A stretch of DNA of 64,000 nucleotides from Candidatus Methylobacter favarea (GTDB lineage: Bacteria > Pseudomonadota > Gammaproteobacteria > Methylococcales > Methylomonadaceae). Of the stretch, positions 35,090 through 44,005 are shown in pieces (within the stretch, counting starts at the first letter, position 1; each line of letters opens with the position of its first letter). The position numbers and the translations under genes were made by a program. The notes beneath the pieces were generated by a model that was given only the letters and a program-made list of their open reading frames with translations, had not been told where the DNA came from and did no database searches. The stretch spans positions 124,001 to 188,000 of the forward strand of contig NZ_CADCXN010000001.1 of NCBI RefSeq assembly GCF_902806695.1, given 5' to 3'.

Positions 35090-35736
35090 GTCACATCCTG
35101 AATTAACCGGCCCTCTTCCAGCTTAATAACCCTGTTGCAGCGGCTTATCCAATCGGGATCATGCGCCACCGACAGAACGGTCAGGCCGGGATCGGAAAAA
35201 ACCTCGAAGACGGCCTGTTTGCTTGCTTCATCCAGCGCACTGGTAACCTCGTCCAGCAGATACAGGTTTTTTCCCAACAGCAGGCCCCGAGCCAGCGCAA
35301 TGCGTTGTTTCTCGCCGACGGAAATATGATTGCTCGCCTGCTTTAAAATATCGGCCGGCAACTGCAGCCGCTGCAATGCTTCAATCAATTGAGCTTCCGC
35401 AGGCTGCCGGCCCCGATGCGCTTTAAACTGAAAAGGCAGCAGCAGTGCTTCCCGCACGCTGTCAGCGCCCAGCACGGGCTCCTGGCCAATATAAGCGGTG
35501 CAGCTTCGAATGGCCTGAACGGATAGGTAATCCAGCGGTTTTCCCCGAAAATAAACCATGCCCCGGCTTAGGGCGTGAAGACCTAACAGCGTCCTCAGAA
35601 TGCTGCTTTTACCTGAACCGGATTTGCCGCATAAAACAGCTTTTTCACCGGGGAAGAGCTCAAAGCTGATGTCAGATAGAATTGTTTTTTCATGGGCATT
35701 GACCGAGACATGTTCGAATCGAATGATAGGGGTCAT
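35086..35736 (-). CDS. fetA: FetA-type ABC transporter ATPase
   Basis: A 216-residue ATP-binding subunit. Walker A is CGKSGSGKSSI, the signature is HISVGEKQRIALARG (a variant of LSGGQ), Walker B is LYLLDEVTSALDE and the switch His is in VLSVAHD. It energises FetB. The start is at 35736 and the gene leads the two-gene operon. Confidence 0.93.
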   Translation of the reverse strand: MTPIIRFEHVSVNAHEKTILSDISFELFPGEKAVLCGKSGSGKSSILRTLLGLHALSRGMVYFRGKPLDYLSVQAIRSCTAYIGQEPVLGADSVREALLLPFQFKAHRGRQPAEAQLIEALQRLQLPADILKQASNHISVGEKQRIALARGLLLGKNLYLLDEVTSALDEASKQAVFEVFSDPGLTVLSVAHDPDWISRCNRVIKLEEGRLIQDVT

Positions 35737-35931
35737 TAGGGTAAGACGGGTATTAATTTGAATTCGCCATTAAAAAAATGAAGTTGGCGATTATTAATAC
35801 CTAACACGCCGTAAATGTAAAGCCAGCTTACCCCCATTATTATTTTCCTGTAAATCTTTAGGGAACCTCTGAACATTGCGCTAGTCCCAATTGTCAAGTT
35901 CAAACTTTGCATGAGGAGACATTTAAAGAAT

Positions 35932-36714
35932 ATGGCCACTACATTACTTACGCCGAAAGCCGAACTCGTCGCCAAGGCGCATCAGCAAATGCAGCACGAA
36001 CTGTCTGATACTCTGTGGAGCATGACCGAAAAGCTGGCTCTCACCTGCCGCATCCTGTTCGATGCCGGACATGATTCCGGCCTGGCGGGACAAATCACTG
36101 CGCGTGCTGAAACGCCGGGCGCCTATTACACGCAGCAATTCGGACTGGGTTTTGACGAAATCACGCCGTCCAACCTGGTGCTTGTCGATGAAGACTTAAA
36201 TGTCATCGAAGGCACGGGCATGGCTAATCCGGCCAATCGTTTTCATAGCTGGGTCTATCGCGCACGCCCCGACGTGAACTGCATTATTCATACCCATCCG
36301 CTGTATATTGCCGCCCTGTCGATGCTGGAGACGCCACTGGTAGTATCGCATATGGACATGTGCCCCCTGTTCGACGATTGCGCCTTTTTAAAGGACTGGC
36401 CGGGCATACCGGTCGGCAATGAGGAAGGTGAAATCATCTCGACAGCGCTGGGCGGCAAGCGGGCGGTTTTACTGTCCCATCATGGCCAATTGGTAGCGGG
36501 CAGCACCATTGAAGAGGCCTGCGTGCTGGCCGTGCTGTTCGAGCGCGCCGCGAAGATGCAGCTGATTGCAATGGCCGTCGGCGAAATCAGGCCCATACCG
36601 CAGGCCTTGGGCTGCGAGGCCCATGACTGGATATCCACGGCGAAGCGCAGCCAGACGTCATTTGCCTATTATGCCCGCCGCGCCTTGCGAAGCCATCCCG
36701 ATTGTCTGGCTTGA
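35932..36714 (+). CDS. Class II aldolase/adducin-family protein
   Basis: A 260-residue cytosolic protein (from codon 8 of the longest frame). The zinc-binding histidines are visible in CIIHTHPLYIAAL and VLLSHHGQLVAG, with the acidic residue in FDEITPSNLVLVDEDL. The ATG at 35932 follows AGGAGA at 12 nt; the ATG at 35911 precedes that ribosome site and is less likely. It may act on a hydroxy-aldehyde or hydroxy-acid substrate. A DapA-like lyase follows 75 bp downstream, hinting at a two-step pathway. Confidence 0.88.
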   Translation: MATTLLTPKAELVAKAHQQMQHELSDTLWSMTEKLALTCRILFDAGHDSGLAGQITARAETPGAYYTQQFGLGFDEITPSNLVLVDEDLNVIEGTGMANPANRFHSWVYRARPDVNCIIHTHPLYIAALSMLETPLVVSHMDMCPLFDDCAFLKDWPGIPVGNEEGEIISTALGGKRAVLLSHHGQLVAGSTIEEACVLAVLFERAAKMQLIAMAVGEIRPIPQALGCEAHDWISTAKRSQTSFAYYARRALRSHPDCLA

Positions 36715-36789
36715 TTATCCCGATAAGCAGTAAAACAGGAACTCATTTTTATCCAGGTCGTTATTTCATCCAACAGAAGGACTTACAGT

Positions 36790-37680
36790 ATGTCAAATCA
36801 TCTTTTTAAAGGCATTATCTCCTACCCCATTACTCCTTTTAACGCCGAAGACGGCGGAGTTGATATTAAAACCCTGGGGCGCCTGATTGATCGTCTCATT
36901 GAAGACGGCTCGCATGCTATCGCGCCTCTGGGCAGCACCGGCGAGAGTGCCTATCTGAATGTTGACGAATGGTACGAAGTAGCGGAAGCTTCCGTAGCAC
37001 AGGTCGCCAAGCGGGTGCCGGTGGTAGTCGGGATATCTGATCTTACTACCCAGAATGCCGTGCGCCGGGCAAAATTTGCCGAGACGGTAGGCGCCGACGC
37101 CGTCATGGTTTTACCTATTTCCTACTGGAAGCTCAGCGAGCGGGAAATCTTCCGGCATTACGCTGCAATCTGCGAAGCCATCAGTATTCCGGTCATGGTT
37201 TACAATAACCCGGCCACCAGCGGCATTGATATGACGCCGGAGTTAATCGTGCGCATGGTTAAGGAAATTGACAATGTCACCATGGTAAAGGAAAGCTCCG
37301 GGGACATTCAACGCATGCACCGGCTATTTCACCTTTCGAATGGAGAGATCCCCTTTTATAACGGCAGCAATCCCCTGGCGCTGGAAGCTTTCGCCGCTGG
37401 CGCGACCGGCTGGTGCACCGCCGCTCCCAACCTGATCCCCGAATGGACGCTGCGGCTGTATGAGGCATCCGAAGCCGGCGATTTAAAGCAGGCGCGCGAA
37501 GTGTTCTACAAACAGCTTCCGCTGCTGCAATTCATTCTTAAAGGCGGGCTGCCCACGACCATCAAGGCAGGCTTGAAACTGCAGGGATTTGAAGCAGGCG
37601 CTCCACGCAAGCCTTTGCTTCCTCTGGATAGCGCCGGCCAGAATGAGCTGGCTGCAATGCTTAAACAATTGCATGACTGA
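36790..37680 (+). CDS. DapA/N-acetylneuraminate lyase-family protein
   Basis: A 296-residue TIM-barrel lyase. It has GSTGESAYL (pyruvate carboxylate site), VYNNPATSG with the catalytic Tyr, and TMVKESSGD with the Schiff-base Lys. It lacks any sign of being the housekeeping DHDPS (no operon with lysine genes, divergent C-terminus). With the aldolase-like neighbour it may work in breakdown of a sugar acid or hydroxy-keto acid (inference). Confidence 0.9.
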   Translation: MSNHLFKGIISYPITPFNAEDGGVDIKTLGRLIDRLIEDGSHAIAPLGSTGESAYLNVDEWYEVAEASVAQVAKRVPVVVGISDLTTQNAVRRAKFAETVGADAVMVLPISYWKLSEREIFRHYAAICEAISIPVMVYNNPATSGIDMTPELIVRMVKEIDNVTMVKESSGDIQRMHRLFHLSNGEIPFYNGSNPLALEAFAAGATGWCTAAPNLIPEWTLRLYEASEAGDLKQAREVFYKQLPLLQFILKGGLPTTIKAGLKLQGFEAGAPRKPLLPLDSAGQNELAAMLKQLHD

Positions 37681-37997
37681 TGGTTACGCAGGGCCTCAGT
37701 AGCAGCGCCGGCATACGGCAGGGAGTCAGCTTTGGCTCTCCTGCCTGCCCGACGCCCGTTAGGTAAAGGCAAATCTGCCCGAGGCGCAGTAAGACCGGTA
37801 TTCAATATAACCGGCTGTATTAACGCAATTAACGCAAGCCGGCAGGCTCTTTACGGTGCTCATCATCTCCCGGCGAATTATTCTGGCACTCCCTGCCGGA
37901 ACGATACAATCATATTTACGGCAGTGATAAATCCAGTCAGAGACTTCGGAAATCACCACTGTTTCGATTACAGCTTACAGGCTGAGCATTAATCAGC
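37681..37997. other. Intergenic stretch between convergent genes
   Basis: A 317-bp gap between converging genes. A G+C-rich hairpin (GGCAGG and CCTGCC, 37717-37745) without a T tract may end the upstream transcript. No gene is evident. Confidence 0.4.
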
Positions 37998-38651
37998 TCA
38001 ACCTGTAATTTTCTCACCATTAGCAGTGCCTATAACCCCTGCCGTTGCGATAAATCGCAGAGCATCCTCAACAGTCATATCTATTTCCACTACATTTTCC
38101 CGGGACACAATGACTGTATTTCCACCCATTTGATAACTGAATGGCAGAAATACGGCAACTTGGTCTTTAGCGATAAAATTTGAAAACTCTTCAGAATCTG
38201 AAACAGTAATAAAGCCTATCTGCAGACCATTGCCATCCGGTACCTTGAGTAAAACCACCTGTTTAAATTTTCCTTTCTGCTGGCCGGAGAACAGCGAAAT
38301 AAAATCGCGTATTGCTGTGTATATGGTTTTAACAACGGGAATCTGGACTACCAGTTGTTCAAAGTTATTGAACCACTTGCGGAAAGTTTGAGACTCCAGG
38401 AAGCCTCCGAAAAAAAACACTACCACCAGACCTAAAACAAAGCCCAGGCCTTTTATATACCAACTGTCGGGAAAGAAGAACTTGAAGATATTTCCCAGCG
38501 CCAATTCGGCAGTGCCGGCCAGCCAGAAGAGCAGATAGAGCGTGAGGGTAATCGGGATAATAGCAATTAACCCTTTAAGGAAGGTCTTACTGACCGGTTT
38601 CATTTCCAATTTCCAGTTATTATTATTCATAAGCGGTAATAATTTTTCCAA
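37998..38651 (-). CDS. DUF502-family membrane protein
   Basis: A 217-residue protein with two hydrophobic helices (FLKGLIAIIPITLTLYLLFWL and GFVLGLVVVFFFGG). The family signature is QIPVVKTIYTAIRDF, followed by a soluble beta-rich part ending VEDALRFIATAGV. Starts at codon 8 or 17 (MKPVSKTFLKG) are also possible; the latter matches related proteins best. The function is unknown. Confidence 0.88.
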   Translation of the reverse strand: MEKLLPLMNNNNWKLEMKPVSKTFLKGLIAIIPITLTLYLLFWLAGTAELALGNIFKFFFPDSWYIKGLGFVLGLVVVFFFGGFLESQTFRKWFNNFEQLVVQIPVVKTIYTAIRDFISLFSGQQKGKFKQVVLLKVPDGNGLQIGFITVSDSEEFSNFIAKDQVAVFLPFSYQMGGNTVIVSRENVVEIDMTVEDALRFIATAGVIGTANGEKITG

Positions 38652-38870
38652 ATAAAAGGGTAATGTTTCTTATTAACAGATTTAAGCCGTAGAGATTTCA
38701 TCTCCAGTGAGCGCCTTATTAAATCTTCAGCCTGCGCACAACAATTAAAATCCTATCGATACCCTGCCCCGAGCATCGACAATAATGCGGCGCCCATAGC
38801 CGCAGCGCCTACCTTTCACAAAATAAGCCTTTATCCGCATTGGCTGTGAACCAGGGCGAAAATAGTTCGC

Positions 38871-39113
38871 CTACAGAAAAGGCGGCGGTGCTATTTCCCA
38901 ATCCCGCATTGCCTGTTCTCCGGGACGATCAATTTTAATTTTGCCGCTCTCGGTCGAGATTACCCAGCTTACCGGGATATAGTGGTACTGACCGGTCTGA
39001 TCTTTCTTCAGCCGGATAAAACTGCCTCCCTCGGCCTGGTCGACAGTGGCAAATTGTCCGCCCTGGGAGCAAACGACGGGCATGCCAGGTTTAATCTGGT
39101 CAGTAGTAATCAT
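38871..39113 (-). CDS. Small DUF2171-like protein
   Basis: An 80-residue protein with a strong ribosome site (AGGAG, 8 nt before ATG). It resembles PRC-barrel/DUF2171 proteins: an early GMPVVCSQGGQFATVDQ and QYHYIPVSWVIS in the middle. It has no signal peptide. The role is unknown; these proteins are often stress or envelope linked. Confidence 0.75.
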   Translation of the reverse strand: MITTDQIKPGMPVVCSQGGQFATVDQAEGGSFIRLKKDQTGQYHYIPVSWVISTESGKIKIDRPGEQAMRDWEIAPPPFL

Positions 39114-39849
39114 AGCTTTTCTCCTGTCCGCTCAGTGTCTGAACGTGTTGGATTTATATTCTTTTGGCAATAATTCAGGCAAAATTAACATGCCCTGTAG
39201 ATTATGCAAACCTAACCGGCTTACTCGAGTTATTGTTAATAATGAGAGAGACACTGCCGGCCTCGTTAATCCTGTTTAAAAATTAATCTCTTTTACGCAG
39301 TTATCACGATCAGGTCTGTGCCACTTCCAACATACAAAATAACTCATAAGCATCGGTTGCCTTACATTTTATCCCGGCTTTTCCCGCAAGGGAAATTAAT
39401 TCAACTCTACTCCAGGACAAGCTTGTCAGACTTTTAAAAATCGGAATTCTGGATGAATGGGCTAAAACAGATTGCAGGCGCCAGGATTAGAACAGAGCCT
39501 CAGTCCGGTGGAAAGGCGCTTTCAGCCCCGACATTGCCGAGGGTTATGAAAATGACAGAACTTCACTCTGATCATTAACGATCAGTGACATTTAAAGCTT
39601 TATAATTTCCGTTGTTTATTCAGCCAGGCCGGCCTCGCAAACGAAGGTTTTAGGGCGCGGAATGCCGCTGTTCTTACCCACTCGAAGTGGTGTAGAATCG
39701 ATGAAGGCAATCCTTTTTGGAGTTTAGCAAAGGCTTAGGCGGCGGCGGTGGCCGCACGATGACGCCGAGAGCATTTTTTGATTTACTTACCAATGCCCGT
39801 TAAAATTTTTACTATTATCCTCTTAATCATTGATTTATGGAGATAAACA
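39114..39849. other. Gene-poor stretch, ~735 bp, with IS remnant
   Basis: Apart from the IS982-type remnant listed separately, no coding signal is seen. The last ~70 bp form the upstream region of the CNB-domain gene, AT-rich with a GGAG ribosome site. Confidence 0.5.
39500..39720 (-). pseudogene. IS982-family transposase remnant
   Basis: On the minus strand one frame reads KRIAFIDSTPLRVGKNSG and continues IPRPKTF, matching the IS982 catalytic block (IDSTPLRVCHNxRIxRHKTF). After a stop and frameshifts, SLIVNDQSEVLSFS and TLGNVGAE correspond to the next family blocks (LHLIINDKGE and TPGNVDD). Only this central fragment survives; no inverted ends were found. Confidence 0.75.
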
Positions 39850-40323
39850 ATGAGCAATCAATCAACTACCGAGTACCTGTCAGCCCACGAGTTTTTCTCA
39901 GGATTCAGCGATGACGTTTTCAAATTCCTGTGCGAGTCCTCAAGCATGCACGAGATCAAAAAGGGGCAGATACTGTTTCAACAGGGCGAAAGCGCGGACA
40001 AGTTCTATGTGGTTCGCAAAGGGCGCATTTCCGTACAAATACCGGCGATACTAGGCCCGCCCCTGGAAATCCAGACTCTGGGCAAGAACCAGGTATTGGG
40101 CTGGTCCTGGCTGATATCACCCTACAAATGGAATTTTCAAGCCAGGGCCGAAGAAGATTCGGAACTGCTCATGTTTGACGGGAGCGCCATACTGGCGCGA
40201 TGCGAACAGGAGCCGAAATTCGGCTACATGCTGTTAAAGAAATTTGCAGCATTGATGTCAATGCGTCTTGATGAAGCACGTCGTAAGATGATGGATGAAT
40301 GGAACCCGGCCGGGTTTGCTTAG
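39850..40323 (+). CDS. Cyclic nucleotide-binding-domain protein without DNA-binding domain
   Basis: A 157-residue protein consisting of one CNB fold (residues ~12-135): GQILFQQGESADKFYVVRKGRISV is the conserved barrel. The phosphate-binding cassette is noncanonical (GWSWLISPYKWNFQARA), lacking the usual GE and Arg, so cAMP binding is doubtful. There is no HTH, so it is not a Crp-type regulator. A GGAG ribosome site precedes the ATG. It stands alone among IS remnants. Confidence 0.88.
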   Translation: MSNQSTTEYLSAHEFFSGFSDDVFKFLCESSSMHEIKKGQILFQQGESADKFYVVRKGRISVQIPAILGPPLEIQTLGKNQVLGWSWLISPYKWNFQARAEEDSELLMFDGSAILARCEQEPKFGYMLLKKFAALMSMRLDEARRKMMDEWNPAGFA

Positions 40324-41009
40324 GAAGTATTCATACACAGCCAGAAGCCCTAGACACAAGGCTGAGCATCGTCTGTCAGTTGCTGCCTTGGCATGCGGCG
40401 AAACTGCTTCAATTTCAGAAAGAAGCGTTTTAAAAAGAAGCGGGACGTGCAACGCTTCGTATGAAAGGCGGGTCACCCTTCAAAAGGATGAGCAGTTCGA
40501 AATGAAGTGTCATGACATTAACGAAACTTAACCGCCAGCGCTGACTCCTGAAGGGGCGGGTATTAGAACGGCTCTATTAATGAATTGACCGGCGTTCAAG
40601 TATTGAAGCGAGCCACACCGATATTACCTATGAAATCCGGACACCTCGAGGGCCAGGCGTTCAGTGATCGGCCTGTGTCTTTGGCAGCTTATTCAGCCAA
40701 ATCGCCAGGGTCATAGAAAAATCCCGTGTGCCGTCCAGATAGCGATGTATGCGTGACCTACAGGCAGGCTTTTGTAGCTTATCACCTTGTAGAAAGTCAA
40801 TTACTGTAACTTTTCTATATAATAGAAAATATGAATTGATGAATTCGGATGTGCACAGCGTAAGCAGCTATCAAAGCCAAGGCTTAGCAAAGTTTATAAG
40901 GAACGGGCTTGTATGGAACTAGCCCCTAAGGAGGTAGTATAGGTGTTGGTGATATCCTGTTTATTTAGCATATCCGGCTAATCAGTGTAAAAAGTGTTTT
41001 TGCGCGAAA
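40324..41009. other. Non-coding stretch left of IS remnants
   Basis: About 690 bp without a credible gene. Short frames lack ribosome sites and conserved motifs. AAGGAGG at 40928-40934 looks like a ribosome site, but the frame behind it (GTG at 40942) closes after about a dozen codons. It is probably eroded mobile-element flank. Confidence 0.5.
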
Positions 41010-41496
41010 CCCATCTTGCCTGAACCGCTTCCTGTTGAACCGCTTGTTCCACCCCGTTATGATAGGGCCTATGAAGGCAAAGGAATATTCGATTTGATGA
41101 TGATTTGCGAACCCAAACCGGATTTCCGCGAACTGGACATCATCGACAGAGGCACCCGAATCGAATTCGAGCACAGAACGAAAAATGTTGCGGGCATCTA
41201 CTTGATGTCTCGGTTATTTATGTCGTACTGGACAATCTCAACACCTATAAAATAGCTTTCTTGTATGAGCTTATCCAGGCGAGCTAGCGCACTGTTTGTC
41301 GGAAGACTGGAATTTCGCTGCACCCCAGACACGGTAGTGGATTGAATAGTGCGGAAATTGAACTGGGTGGATTGTTAAAACCGCGTTTGTCGCTACGCCT
41401 TCCACACGAAGAGGAGACCCGGCTTCGTGAAATGGAGCGCACTGCTCAAACGCTTTGCAAGCGGGTGCAGGTAGAGCGTCTGACCGAGCTTGCATA
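41010..41496 (+). pseudogene. IS630-family transposase remnant
   Basis: The C-terminal half of an IS630 transposase. The first frame reads LPEPLPVEPLVPPRYDRAYE and a following ELDIIDRGTRIEFEH block (the family RYDYEY and VTERRT regions). After a frameshift near 41208, YVVLDNLNTYKIAFLYEL gives the DNLNTH motif. After an in-frame stop, HPRHGSGLNSAEIELGGLL gives the HGSWLNMAEIE catalytic block. Multiple lesions make it inactive. Confidence 0.85.
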
Positions 41497-41499
41497 AAA

Positions 41500-41870
41500 G
41501 CTGTAGCCCAACGTCCTGATTGGCAACATATCCTGATCGACAGTACGGGTGCACATGACTACGACGGTGCCGCGGGAGCCTTGTTGCAGTTGACTCGATT
41601 CAGGGCAGGCGCTCTTCTTGGCGATAATGGTTATAACAGCGATGCCTTTGTCGAAGCCATCCGGAAACAAGGTATGCAGCCTTCAATGCACTTCTTAGCA
41701 AGTGGCTGCAGCCGTCATAGTCATTGGTTTCTCTATAAAGAATGTCATCTGATTAACTGTACTTTCGGTAAATCAGATATTACCGGCGAATGTTCTCACG
41801 ATTTGAAAAGCTCTTCAGAAACTACATGGGCTTCATCCGTTTCGTTTCAGCTCTGATTTGGCTGCAATAA
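41500..41870 (+). pseudogene. IS5-family transposase remnant
   Basis: Begins RPDWQHILIDST, jumps by an internal deletion to FRAGALLGDNGYNSDAFVEA, and after frameshifts ends YKECHLINCTFGK and RFEKLFRNYMGFIRFVSALI plus WLQ-stop. These match the IDST, DKGYDSD and C-terminal RFDKLxxNYLGF blocks of IS5-type transposases. It directly abuts the IS630 remnant. Confidence 0.85.
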
Positions 41871-42054
41871 AATGTCAACAGAACCTAGGCTATATCCTTG
41901 CGTTTCAAGATGACTAGCGACGGGCATTAAGCAAAAAGTAGTGTTTGCAATAGCTGTGTTAATCCCGTAAATAGACAAAAAAGGGCTTCTACAGCTTGGC
42001 ATTCATCTTTATTTCGAGATGATATAATATCAAAATTATTATTGTTGAATCATT

Positions 42055-42738
42055 ATGCTGCAAAAAATCAAAGGGTTAATAAGGGAATTAGGCTTTCTAA
42101 ATACCATACTTCACTTGACCAATTATTTTTTTCTTCGTTTTAAAATACCTTTTCGAGTTTTCAAATATTATTTTGTGGCTCAAAGATTATATGAAAAAAG
42201 CTTATTACCGGATAGAAGAGGTCGTAATATCGGAATTTCTGATATTCCCTCAAAAGTCAAACCCCACCCATGCCCACGGCCGAATGCAGTAATCATTGAT
42301 CGTTATCAGCAAGGGGCCGTATGTCTAGGGGCCTATAAGGAACACGAATTTGCCGGTTGCTTTTGGTACATAACAGACAAATATAAAGAAGATGAAGTGA
42401 ATTGTTTATATAAATTAGCTAACATTGATTCAGCATGGGATTTCGATGTATATGTTGTTCCGAAATTCAGAATGTCTCCAGTGTTTTTAAAACTATGGGA
42501 TGATGCCTCTAAGCATTTGATAGAACAGGGTATTCACTGGTCCTTAAGCCGAATTTCTGCGTTTAATGCCAGATCTATATCCTCACACTTACGAATGGGC
42601 GCTCAATTAGTGGGTTGGGCATGCTTTATATGTACGGGGTCTTTTCAACTTACAATAGCCAGTATATTTCCTTTTCTGCATATTTCATTTAATAAATCAT
42701 CGTATCCTGTCTTTATTTTAATGCCACCCAAAAATTAA
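42055..42738 (+). CDS. GNAT-like protein at the start of the exosortase-associated cluster
   Basis: A 227-residue protein, visibly AT-rich compared with its neighbours. The middle resembles a GNAT acyltransferase: DVYVVPKFRMSPVFLKLWDD followed by SRISAFNARSISSHLRMGAQ, the usual acetyl-CoA loop and the Asn-xx-Ser/H helix. The first ~50 residues are basic and aromatic. It precedes the acyl carrier protein gene by 47 bp, suggesting it transfers an acyl group from that carrier (inference). A TATAAT box lies at 42023-42028 but has no good -35. Confidence 0.75.
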   Translation: MLQKIKGLIRELGFLNTILHLTNYFFLRFKIPFRVFKYYFVAQRLYEKSLLPDRRGRNIGISDIPSKVKPHPCPRPNAVIIDRYQQGAVCLGAYKEHEFAGCFWYITDKYKEDEVNCLYKLANIDSAWDFDVYVVPKFRMSPVFLKLWDDASKHLIEQGIHWSLSRISAFNARSISSHLRMGAQLVGWACFICTGSFQLTIASIFPFLHISFNKSSYPVFILMPPKN

Positions 42739-42785
42739 TATTTTTTCAGAATGTTAATTAATAAACCAACAATTATAGGATTTTT

Positions 42786-43043
42786 ATGTCTGTTCAACAT
42801 CAAGTTATTTCTATTTTAACAGAGGTATTACAGTTAAATAGTGGCATAGTTTCGACCATGACACTGGATACTCACCTATTAGGTGCGATCCCGGAATTTG
42901 ATTCTATGGCGGTGGTTTCAATTTTGACTGCTTTAGAAGATCACTATGGCTTTTTGGTAGAAGATGATGAGATTGATGCCGGCATATTTGAAACCATAGG
43001 CACCTTAATTACTTTTGTTGAAAAGAAATCAAGCGAATCATAG
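42786..43043 (+). CDS. Acyl carrier protein (exosortase-A-associated type)
   Basis: An 85-residue phosphopantetheine carrier. The attachment serine is in PEFDSMAVVSIL, the helix II motif, and the protein is acidic like other ACPs. It is distinct from fatty-acid AcpP and belongs with the acyl-CoA ligase and decarboxylase downstream, as in exosortase A loci. It probably holds an acyl or aminoacyl building block. Confidence 0.92.
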   Translation: MSVQHQVISILTEVLQLNSGIVSTMTLDTHLLGAIPEFDSMAVVSILTALEDHYGFLVEDDEIDAGIFETIGTLITFVEKKSSES

Positions 43044-43170
43044 TAAGGAGTTATTGATTGCGAAAATTGTTGCTTTTGTTTGATTTGTTAATTCGAACTG
43101 CTTTTATGAAATCCCGGCGTAAATGCCTGAATGAGCAAAGCCAGTGCTTGATAAAAGGGGATACTGAATT

Positions 43171-43992
43171 ATGTCTTCAGTGATGCCTGTATTTATTCCT
43201 GGTCAAGCCGGTCGATTATTTGCTATTTATCACCATCCAGCTACAGGTGAGAAAGCAAAAAAAGCAATTTTACATATTCCCGCTTTTGCAGAAGAAATGA
43301 ATAAATCCCGTCGTATGATAGCGATGCAGGCACGGGAGTTTGCTAAAAGCGGCTATGCAGTATTGATATTCGATTTGTTTGGCACTGGCGATAGTGAGGG
43401 GAAGTTCTCTGATGCTACCTGGGAAATTTGGAAGAATGATGTTCATACCGTATGCCAATGGCTAATTGAACAGGGAATTTTGAATATCAGCTTGTGGAGT
43501 TTGAGAAGCGGGATATTATTGGCAATGGATTTTCTTGAAGATGCAAAAATTAAGTTCGATAGAATGTTGTGCTGGCAACCGGTTTTGAATGGCGAGATAT
43601 TTATCATGCAGTTTTTGCGTCTGCGTGTTGCCGCGGCACTAATGGATAAAAGCGCACATCCTGAGAAGGCATCTGATCTTAAACAGCAATTACTTGATGG
43701 AAAAGTTGTTGAAGTCGCAGGTTACACCTTACATCCTGATTTAATTAATCCGTTAATGAAATTGTTTTCAGATAACATTCATTTTTCAAAAATTGATAAT
43801 ATCAATGTTTTTGAATTGATCAGTAGCTGTGAAAAAGGGATATCCCCCGGAATTAACAAGTTGATTGAGTCTTTACAACAAAGAGCTCATTTGGTTTCAG
43901 TACATGTTGTGGTTGGCAGTTCCTTTTGGTCGACTCAAGAAATTGCTGAAGTCCCGGAATTAATAACACAAACAGTTAATAGTCTGTATTGA
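43171..43992 (+). CDS. Alpha/beta hydrolase, exosortase-A-associated (hydrolase 2 type)
   Basis: A 273-residue alpha/beta fold protein. HIPAFAEEMNKSRRMIAMQAR near the start and DLFGTGDSEGKFSDATWEIW match the 'hydrolase 2' group of exosortase A loci. The nucleophile elbow near residue 109 reads LWSLRSG rather than G-x-S-x-G, so the usual nucleophile position holds Arg. It may be non-hydrolytic or use another residue. It is followed at 13 bp by the hydrolase 1 gene. Confidence 0.88.
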   Translation: MSSVMPVFIPGQAGRLFAIYHHPATGEKAKKAILHIPAFAEEMNKSRRMIAMQAREFAKSGYAVLIFDLFGTGDSEGKFSDATWEIWKNDVHTVCQWLIEQGILNISLWSLRSGILLAMDFLEDAKIKFDRMLCWQPVLNGEIFIMQFLRLRVAAALMDKSAHPEKASDLKQQLLDGKVVEVAGYTLHPDLINPLMKLFSDNIHFSKIDNINVFELISSCEKGISPGINKLIESLQQRAHLVSVHVVVGSSFWSTQEIAEVPELITQTVNSLY

Positions 43993-44005
43993 AGAAATAC
44001 CGGTA

